A stretch of DNA of 5,248 bases from the NCBI GenBank assembly GCA_029934755.1, contig JAOZLQ010000126.1, positions 1 through 5,248 on the forward strand, in the 5' to 3' direction. The position numbers were made by a program, and so were the translations under genes. Shown here piece after piece: positions 1 through 3,661 of the stretch. The stretch is from Desulfuromusa sp. (GTDB lineage Bacteria > Desulfobacterota > Desulfuromonadia > Desulfuromonadales > Geopsychrobacteraceae). Numbering within the stretch: position 1 is the first letter of the stretch; each line of letters opens with the position of its first letter. The notes beneath the pieces were generated by a model. That model had not been told where the DNA came from, searched no databases, and saw nothing but the letters and a program-made list of their open reading frames with translations.

Positions 1-227
1 GAGTTCAGTTCGTTGAGCATGCGGTCGGCAAAATTGGGCCAAGGCACGAATTCGAAATGCATTGTGTTGCCGCTCTTGGCTTCGAAATCCTTGCTCATCT
101 CCACTAGTGCATTAGCCGGATCCCATGAAGCCCAGCAAAGTGTGAGGTCTTCCGCTAAAGCGCTGTTCACCCCTACGACACTCATGGCGAAGACAGCTGT
201 CGAAATCAGAAAATTTGAAACTCTCAT
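1..227 (-). CDS. Sugar ABC transporter substrate-binding protein, N-terminal part (truncated by window edge)
   Basis: This is the first 75 codons of a periplasmic solute-binding protein (extracellular solute-binding protein family 1). Such proteins capture a sugar and deliver it to an inner-membrane ABC permease. The ATG at 227-225 has a strong Shine-Dalgarno sequence, GGGAGGAA, on the minus strand (plus 231-238). Residues 1-25 form a Sec signal peptide, with a hydrophobic core and an ALA cleavage motif before Glu26-Asp27. The mature start reads LTLCWASWDPANALVEMSKD and continues into a FVPWPNFADRMLNELN segment; this pattern is familiar from carbohydrate-binding proteins of proteobacterial sugar operons. 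The C-terminal part and any permease and ATPase genes lie beyond position 1. The gene follows the LacI-type regulator on the same strand after 163 bases, the usual arrangement of a regulator controlling its transporter. The actual sugar cannot be told from this fragment. Family assignment is fairly sure. Confidence 0.88.
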   Translation of the reverse strand, partial: MRVSNFLISTAVFAMSVVGVNSALAEDLTLCWASWDPANALVEMSKDFEAKSGNTMHFEFVPWPNFADRMLNELN

Positions 228-298
228 AGATTCCTCCCAGATCATTGATGGCGGATGTCGGCGAAGGGCCATTTTCCGCGATATTAATTGCAATAATT

Positions 299-327
299 AG
301 CATAAGTGATGCACATCCTCCGGTCAA
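299..327 (-). promoter_or_regulatory. Predicted sigma70-type promoter of the sugar-binding protein gene
   Basis: On the minus strand a -35 box TTGACC (plus 322-327) and a -10 box TATGCT (plus 299-304) are separated by exactly 17 bases. The implied transcription start is near 292, giving a leader of about 65 bases before the ATG at 227. A small dyad, GCAT-N5-ATGC (300-312), overlaps the -10 box and the adjoining spacer and could bind a repressor. This is a prediction from box similarity and spacing only. Confidence 0.5.
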
Positions 328-335
328 TGAATAAT

Positions 336-351
336 TGAGGTACGTACATCA
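336..351. promoter_or_regulatory. Candidate LacI-family operator
   Basis: The 16-bp sequence TGAGGTACGTACATCA is a near-perfect palindrome with a central CG; seven of eight base pairs match, the exception being 339/348. Central-CG palindromes of this size are typical LacI-family operators. It lies 8 bases upstream of the predicted -35 box of the sugar-binding protein gene. One arm, read as TGATGTAC on the minus strand, recurs as TGACGTAC inside the repressor's own promoter (1487-1494). The likely binder is the regulator encoded next door; that is inference. Confidence 0.5.
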
Positions 352-390
352 TTTTGCGGCGATATCAACTGTGACTCCGAACCAACATCC

Positions 391-1443
391 TTATAAGTAG
401 CTGGTTTTTGTATCTTCCGGCAAATTCTCTCGCAGAATGATTTCGATGCGAATACGCTCTTGTGAAGCCACCGTGCCGATTCGTGTTATACGAGCCTTCA
501 AGACACGAATCGAGCTGCGCACCAAATGGCCCACGTCCTGAGTTATAACGGCATCCATGGTGCCAGTGATAAGCCTCGCGCGGGTGTGCTGAGTCAGTTC
601 ATGGCCAATAATCACGTATTTTTGCGGTATCCCCTGCGCCTCTATCGCTTGCATGGTTTCCGATACATCGTGATTCATCAGATAGATGCCGACGATCTCC
701 GGATTATTGTGCAAAGCTACCGCGATAATTTTCGCCGTGCGGGCAGCATCCGCGTAGGTTTCCATCGAAGGATGCACCCGTAACCGTGGTACATATTTCG
801 CCATGATGGCATCAAAACCCAGCCGGCGCTCTAAGCTGTCGCGCGATTGCATAGTCTCGGTAACGGCCAGAACTGTGCCCTGCCGCTCGCCGATAAACCG
901 CGCCAGAAGTTGCCCAGCGGTGCGCCCCGCAGCCTCGTTGTTAATGCCCACAAAATAGGCGCTTTGGGCGTTGGGTTGGTTGGAAACAAAGGCAACCACA
1001 GCGATGCCACGGGCGTCCAGTCGCAAGATAGCGTCGCGCACCTGCGCGGTTTCGGGCGCCATGATCGCCACGCCATCCACTTTATCTGCCGACAGCCCGT
1101 CAATCTCTTGCGCAATACGATGCGGGTCGTTTGCCGATACGCGAGTTATGGATACAGTTGTGCGTTCATGCACCATGGAAACATTGGCTTCATCAAGTGC
1201 TATATGAATCATGTTGGTGAATTCATCGTCATGGTCGGGCAGTAGGAACACCAGCTTGTATTCCGTACTGCGCGCCAAGTTGGCCGCTGAGATATCGCGC
1301 ACATAGTTCAGTGCCCTGATCGCTGCCGTAACCCGCTCAACCGTAGCCTGTCGCACTCCCCCGCGCCTATTGAGTACCCGATCCACGGTTGCAAGGCTTA
1401 CTCCTGCCGCCTTGGCCAGATCTTTAGTTGTTGGCTTGTCCAT
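391..1443 (-). CDS. LacI-family transcriptional regulator of the adjacent sugar ABC operon
   Basis: This is a 350-residue cytoplasmic DNA-binding protein, normal length for the family. Residues about 5-31 are the LacI helix-turn-helix (TTKDLAKAAGVSLATVDRVL, then N25, G29, V30, R31), and residues 50-58 (DISAANLAR) form the hinge helix that inserts in the operator minor groove. The rest is a periplasmic-binding-protein-like sugar-sensing domain that opens with KLVFLLPD at 63. It carries the GHELTQHTRARL motif from residue 280 and the ITQD motif around 302-303, common in regulators of proteobacterial sugar transporters. I chose the ATG at 1443 because AGAGGA precedes it at a suitable distance; a TTG at 1479 would add 12 residues but overlaps the predicted -10 box. 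It precedes the sugar-binding protein gene on the same strand and most likely represses that operon until the sugar or a derivative binds. The gene looks intact. Its effector is unknown. Confidence 0.92.
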   Translation of the reverse strand: MDKPTTKDLAKAAGVSLATVDRVLNRRGGVRQATVERVTAAIRALNYVRDISAANLARSTEYKLVFLLPDHDDEFTNMIHIALDEANVSMVHERTTVSITRVSANDPHRIAQEIDGLSADKVDGVAIMAPETAQVRDAILRLDARGIAVVAFVSNQPNAQSAYFVGINNEAAGRTAGQLLARFIGERQGTVLAVTETMQSRDSLERRLGFDAIMAKYVPRLRVHPSMETYADAARTAKIIAVALHNNPEIVGIYLMNHDVSETMQAIEAQGIPQKYVIIGHELTQHTRARLITGTMDAVITQDVGHLVRSSIRVLKARITRIGTVASQERIRIEIILRENLPEDTKTSYL

Positions 1444-1478
1444 ACGCTTTTCCTCTGAAAGGGATACTCTAATTCGCA

Positions 1479-1507
1479 AGTATACGGTACGTCAATCATA
1501 TAGGCAA
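1479..1507 (-). promoter_or_regulatory. Predicted sigma70-type promoter of the LacI-family regulator gene, with operator half-site
   Basis: On the minus strand, TTGCCT (plus 1502-1507) and TATACT (plus 1479-1484) are separated by 17 bases. The -10 box matches the consensus at five of six positions. Transcription would begin near 1472, leaving a leader of about 29 bases with the AGAGGA ribosome-binding site. The spacer contains TGACGTAC (plus 1487-1494), which matches seven of eight bases of one arm of the palindrome at 336-351, so the regulator may repress itself here. The second arm is degenerate. Confidence 0.5.
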
Positions 1508-1508
1508 A

Positions 1509-1536
1509 GTTGTCGCTGATATGGGCATATGACAAC
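1509..1536. promoter_or_regulatory. Nested inverted repeat upstream of the regulator promoter
   Basis: The arms GTTGTC (1509-1514) and GACAAC (1531-1536) enclose a second perfect dyad, ATATG-GG-CATAT (1519-1530). The element lies directly upstream of the regulator's -35 box and about 130 bases upstream of the predicted cytochrome promoter, so it could bind a regulator acting in either direction. No known binding-site family was recognised. Its role is undetermined. Confidence 0.3.
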
Positions 1537-1641
1537 CAGCTTGGCCATTTCAACATAACCTTTCCAATAAATTCTTTCCGACATTTCAAGTCTTCCTTGC
1601 AACATCCTATATTTATTGACTTTTCATTTTTATCAAAACTG

Positions 1642-1657
1642 TGGATTGTTTCTTGCA
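1642..1657 (+). promoter_or_regulatory. Possible sigma54 (-24/-12) promoter of the cytochrome operon
   Basis: TGG at 1642-1644 and TTGCA at 1653-1657 place the invariant GG and GC dinucleotides exactly 10 bases apart, as in RpoN-dependent promoters. The -12 part is perfect, but the CAC of the -24 consensus (TGGCAC) is replaced by ATT. Transcription would begin near 1668, giving a leader of about 104 bases before the ATG at 1772. RpoN control would require an activating enhancer-binding protein, which is not encoded in this window. Alternative sigma70 boxes in this stretch are poorer. Confidence 0.38.
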
Positions 1658-1660
1658 AAA

Positions 1661-1690
1661 TTTACGGGAGTTTATTTTTATCCCCGTAAA
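1661..1690. repeat. 8-bp inverted repeat near the predicted cytochrome transcription start
   Basis: TTTACGGG (1661-1668) is repeated inverted as CCCGTAAA (1683-1690) across a 14-base AT-rich gap. It is not followed by a T tract on either strand, so an intrinsic terminator is unlikely. Its place at the predicted start site fits a repressor or response-regulator operator, or a 5'-leader hairpin if transcription begins further upstream. Confidence 0.4.
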
Positions 1691-1715
1691 ATCAAGATGA
1701 TTTATATTGATTTTG

Positions 1716-1767
1716 GCTGGTGGTTATCTCCTCCAGCGATATGAATGAGAGAAATACTATCTGGAGG
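1716..1767 (+). promoter_or_regulatory. Alternative leader stems, one covering the cytochrome Shine-Dalgarno sequence
   Basis: CCTCCAG (1730-1736) can pair over seven perfect base pairs with CTGGAGG (1761-1767), which contains the GGAGG ribosome-binding site of the first cytochrome. The same bases can instead pair upstream: GCTGG (1716-1720) with CCAGC (1733-1737). The two stems share 1733-1736 and cannot coexist, the layout of a translational on/off switch. The upstream stem is short, and no known riboswitch class was recognised, so control by a protein, an RNA or translation itself is equally possible. Confidence 0.35.
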
Positions 1768-1771
1768 TATC

Positions 1772-2566
1772 ATGAAACAACGACGCAAATCCTACCAAAC
1801 CACCCTCACCGTTCTTTTCATCATTTTCTTTTTACTGACTTGTGGTATTGCAGCTGCTGAATCCACCCTGTCCATAAAGGATTGTAGTAAATGTCATGAA
1901 GTTCAACCGCGTGAGATTAATACTGCCGGAGCAGCTCACGAAAGTCAGATTAATTGCCTTGACTGCCATATTGCTCATCGGCCGATAAGCGCAAATAACA
2001 TCCCTACTTGTAGTCAATGCCATGAAGGAACCGAGCATTACTCACTTGATAACTGCATGAGTTGTCATAATCCGCACCAGCCTTTGAATGTTGTTCTGGA
2101 AGGGGAACTCAAAGCAGAGTGTCTGAGTTGCCATACTGAGCAGAACGCTCAACTTGTTGCAAATCCAAGTATGCACACGGAAGTCTCCTGTAACTTCTGC
2201 CACGCTGATACCCATGGCAACATTCCCGATTGTACCGAATGCCATGAACCACATTCAGCTGAAATGGCACAGAACGACTGCGCTACTTGTCATGCCGCTC
2301 ATCAACCAACCGTTTTGGAATACCCAAACACGACGCCAAACCTGTTATGTGCTGCGTGTCACGATACTGCTTATAGCGAACTTATGGCGACACAAACAAA
2401 GCACAAAGATGTCGGTTGCGTAGAATGTCATTCTGACAAACACCAGACAGTCCCTCTATGTAGTGACTGTCATGGTATCCCGCATGCTGCGGGGATTCAT
2501 GCCAAGTTCCCGGAATGTGGAAGTTGCCATAATACAGCTCATGATCTGGATAATTTGAGCAACTAA
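1772..2566 (+). CDS. Dodecaheme (12 x CxxCH) c-type cytochrome, exported, paralogue 1
   Basis: A 264-residue exported electron-transfer protein. Residues 1-29 are a Sec signal peptide (basic KQRRK start, hydrophobic core, AAA cleavage site before Glu30). The mature part has 12 CxxCH heme-attachment motifs, the first at 38-42 and the last at 249-253, about one heme per 20 residues, in three tandem tetraheme units starting near CSKCH, CLSCH and CAACH. Each unit also has at least four histidines outside CxxCH, enough for bis-His ligation of every heme. There is no membrane anchor after the signal peptide and no catalytic domain is recognisable, so a soluble periplasmic or extracellular electron carrier is most likely. 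The chosen ATG follows GGAGG at 1763-1767; an in-frame ATG at 1745 lacks a ribosome-binding site. It is the first gene of the cytochrome cluster and is paralogous to the gene at 2799-3590. A lipoprotein reading (LLTC at 21-24) is weak. The physiological partner is unknown. Confidence 0.93.
   Translation: MKQRRKSYQTTLTVLFIIFFLLTCGIAAAESTLSIKDCSKCHEVQPREINTAGAAHESQINCLDCHIAHRPISANNIPTCSQCHEGTEHYSLDNCMSCHNPHQPLNVVLEGELKAECLSCHTEQNAQLVANPSMHTEVSCNFCHADTHGNIPDCTECHEPHSAEMAQNDCATCHAAHQPTVLEYPNTTPNLLCAACHDTAYSELMATQTKHKDVGCVECHSDKHQTVPLCSDCHGIPHAAGIHAKFPECGSCHNTAHDLDNLSN
2528..2547 (+). repeat. Direct repeat copy 1 (3' end of the paralogous cytochromes)
   Basis: Twenty bases encoding the final heme-motif histidine and NTAH recur at 3564-3583 with one mismatch, at 2543 against 3579. 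The rest of the two genes is much more diverged at the DNA level, so this patch marks their common origin and possibly local gene conversion. Confidence 0.6.
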
Positions 2567-2567
2567 T

Positions 2568-2776
2568 ATGGTTGCTTTCAGATCACTGTTGACAACTATT
2601 TTCTTTTTTTCTCAGTTTGGGCAGCAGCTACCGCTCAAACTGAGGATGTTGAGAAGCTGGACAACCTTCCAATACAGAATGCAGTCCCAGCGTCCCACAG
2701 CAAAAAATTGCTGAAGAAATACCCCCGCTGTCTGGATTGCCACCTGGATGTTCAAGATTTATCGATCAAAAACTGA
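2568..2776 (+). pseudogene. Small monoheme c-type cytochrome with a -1 frame break at a T7 tract
   Basis: An ATG at 2568, one base after the stop of the upstream cytochrome, begins a signal peptide (MVAFRSLLTTIFFF). Its frame then leaves the cytochrome sequence after the T run at 2604-2610 and soon stops. The -1 frame continues as a convincing signal-peptide end (FSVWAAATA, then QTED) and a short mature part with the heme motif CLDCH, encoded at about 2730-2744, ending at the TGA 2774-2776. One extra T would restore a 69-residue protein with a mature part of about 46 residues, one heme and one other histidine (SHSKK) as possible distal ligand. The heme frame has no ATG, GTG or TTG before the signal-peptide end. 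The gene may be inactivated, phase-variable, read by slippage, or intact with a sequencing error. The matching signal-peptide position of the next gene has eight Ts. A remnant of a larger duplicate is also possible. Confidence 0.55.
2611..2644 (+). other. 12-bp hairpin immediately after the T7 tract
   Basis: CTCAGTTTGGGC (2611-2622) pairs with GCTCAAACTGAG (2633-2644) through 12 pairs, one of them G-U, around a 10-base loop. The first nine pairs are perfect Watson-Crick. It starts at the base after the T7 tract where the small cytochrome must change frame. The T tract precedes the stem, so this is not a plus-strand terminator; on the minus strand the stem is followed by A residues. It may stimulate slippage or simply be coincident coding sequence. 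Confidence 0.6.
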
Positions 2777-2779
2777 GCT

Positions 2780-2798
2780 GCCTCACTAAGGCTTTTTT
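2780..2798 (+). terminator. Weak terminator-like or attenuator hairpin before the second dodecaheme cytochrome
   Basis: GCCT (2780-2783) and AGGC (2789-2792) form a four-base-pair stem with a five-base loop, followed directly by six Ts (2793-2798). The stem is short for an efficient intrinsic terminator. It also contains the AAGG (2788-2791) that serves as ribosome-binding site for the GTG at 2799, so it could reduce transcription or translation of the next gene without fully ending the operon. Confidence 0.3.
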
Positions 2799-3590
2799 GT
2801 GAAAATATTTATCGGCCAATTGATACTTGTTCTTTTTTTTCTCGGCGGGTTTATCTCTCCCCTCTATGGAGCAGATAGCGGGACCACTGTTGATCAGGGA
2901 TCTGACAACTTATTTTGCAAGCAATGTCATATCAAAGAAATTGAAGATATTGAAACTGAAGGGATGGCACACAAGACAGACATCAACTGTACTGATTGCC
3001 ATGCGGGGCATAAACCAAAATCTTTTGAAAATATTCCTCGGTGTAACCAGTGTCATTCAGGTACTGCACACTATGATCAATTGCAGTGCCTGAACTGTCA
3101 TCGGAACCCGCACCGGCCACTTGAAATTAAACTCCCGAAAAAAGCCCACGCAGAATGTCTGACTTGCCATGAATCTCAGGGGGTGGAATTAAAGCAGTTT
3201 CCCAGCTATCACAGTACGCTGGTTTGTACCGATTGCCACTTTAAACATGAATTTCTTCCTGAATGTCTGTCTTGTCACAAGTCGCATGCTGAGTCCATGG
3301 ATGAGGAAACTTGCCAAGCCTGCCATGCGCCACATAGACCACTTAATATAACCTATTCTTCTGCTGATGTTCCGACAAGCTTCTGCTCTCCCTGTCATCC
3401 AGAAGCTGCAATTTTTATGGAGAAAACCCAGCGCAAACATAAGCAACTGAGTTGCGCAGAATGTCATATAAATCAGCATAAATCCGTTCCAGCCTGTGAA
3501 GAGTGCCACGGCAAACCCCATGCTGATGCTCTTCACAAAAAGTTCCCTGGCTGTAGAGATTGTCATAATACAGCTCATAATCTTGATTGA
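2799..3590 (+). CDS. Dodecaheme (12 x CxxCH) c-type cytochrome, exported, paralogue 2
   Basis: A 263-residue exported cytochrome with the same plan as the one at 1772. A signal peptide (residues 1-24 or 25, ending SPLYG before Ala-Asp) precedes 12 CxxCH motifs, the first at 40-44 and the last at 252-256, again in three tetraheme units beginning at CKQCH, CLTCH and CSPCH. Heme spacing, the NIPxCxxCH and HY elements, PHRPL and the CHNTAH end match the paralogue, and all 12 hemes could have histidine distal ligands. No catalytic domain or anchor is visible; periplasmic or extracellular electron transfer is inferred. Translation starts at GTG 2799, the only suitable start before the signal peptide, with AAGG seven bases upstream; that site lies within a small hairpin. 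The signal peptide is encoded through a T8 run (2833-2840), a potential frameshift hotspot. It is richer in lysine than its paralogue, so redox potential or partner may differ. Confidence 0.93.
   Translation: MKIFIGQLILVLFFLGGFISPLYGADSGTTVDQGSDNLFCKQCHIKEIEDIETEGMAHKTDINCTDCHAGHKPKSFENIPRCNQCHSGTAHYDQLQCLNCHRNPHRPLEIKLPKKAHAECLTCHESQGVELKQFPSYHSTLVCTDCHFKHEFLPECLSCHKSHAESMDEETCQACHAPHRPLNITYSSADVPTSFCSPCHPEAAIFMEKTQRKHKQLSCAECHINQHKSVPACEECHGKPHADALHKKFPGCRDCHNTAHNLD
3564..3583 (+). repeat. Direct repeat copy 2 (3' end of the paralogous cytochromes)
   Basis: This 20-base stretch matches 2528-2547 at 19 of 20 positions and encodes the corresponding end of the second dodecaheme cytochrome. 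Confidence 0.6.
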
Positions 3591-3599
3591 GTTGCTCTG

Positions 3600-3617
3600 C
3601 TCTATCTTCAAATAGAG
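3600..3617 (+). other. Short hairpin between cytochrome and kinase genes
   Basis: CTCTAT (3600-3605) and ATAGAG (3612-3617) form a perfect six-base-pair stem with a six-base loop, ten bases after the cytochrome stop codon. No T tract follows, so it is more likely an mRNA-stabilising or processing structure than an intrinsic terminator. It lies inside the only gap (71 bases) between the cytochrome and kinase genes. Confidence 0.35.
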
Positions 3618-3661
3618 AGTGTCAATATCTACATATTCAGACCTGCGGAGGCACCTGAACA

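Larger units (their letters stand above)
1444..1771. other. Divergent intergenic control region between regulator and cytochrome genes
   Basis: This 328-base stretch separates the minus-strand regulator from the plus-strand cytochrome genes, and I see no convincing gene in it. From left to right it holds the regulator promoter with an operator half-site (1479-1507), a nested dyad (1509-1536), an AT-rich stretch without obvious structure (about 1540-1640), a sigma54-like element (1642-1657), an inverted repeat (1661-1690) and two competing stems around the cytochrome Shine-Dalgarno sequence (1716-1767). The change from the GC-richer sugar block to the AT-richer cytochrome block falls here. Confidence 0.7.

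Noticed and set aside
13..300. 95-codon open frame on the plus strand
   Set aside because: It is antisense to the sugar-binding protein, whose signal peptide and family motifs are unmistakable.
526..1245. Several plus-strand open frames opposite the LacI-type regulator
   Set aside because: They are antisense shadows in a GC-richer gene; none has a family motif or ribosome-binding site.
1444..1479. TTG at 1479 as the start of the LacI-type regulator
   Set aside because: It would overlap the predicted -10 box and add residues before the conserved DNA-binding start; the ATG at 1443 has a good ribosome-binding site.
1398..1658. 86-codon minus-strand open frame reaching into the divergent spacer
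   Set aside because: It overlaps the regulator start and the predicted promoters and has no recognisable protein feature.
1741..1771. ATG at 1741 or 1745 as a leader peptide or extended cytochrome start
   Set aside because: Neither has a ribosome-binding site. The 1741 frame overlaps the cytochrome gene without a recognisable product, and 1745 adds nine residues before a complete signal peptide.
1835..1846. Lipobox-like LLTC in the first cytochrome's signal peptide
   Set aside because: Thr at -1 is atypical for a lipobox, and a standard AAA signal peptidase I site follows within a few residues.
2604..2644. T tract plus hairpin as an intrinsic terminator
   Set aside because: The T tract precedes the stem on the plus strand, and on the minus strand the stem is followed by A residues, so neither direction fits.
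2827..3093. 88-codon plus-strand frame inside the second cytochrome
   Set aside because: It is a shifted-frame shadow without heme motifs.
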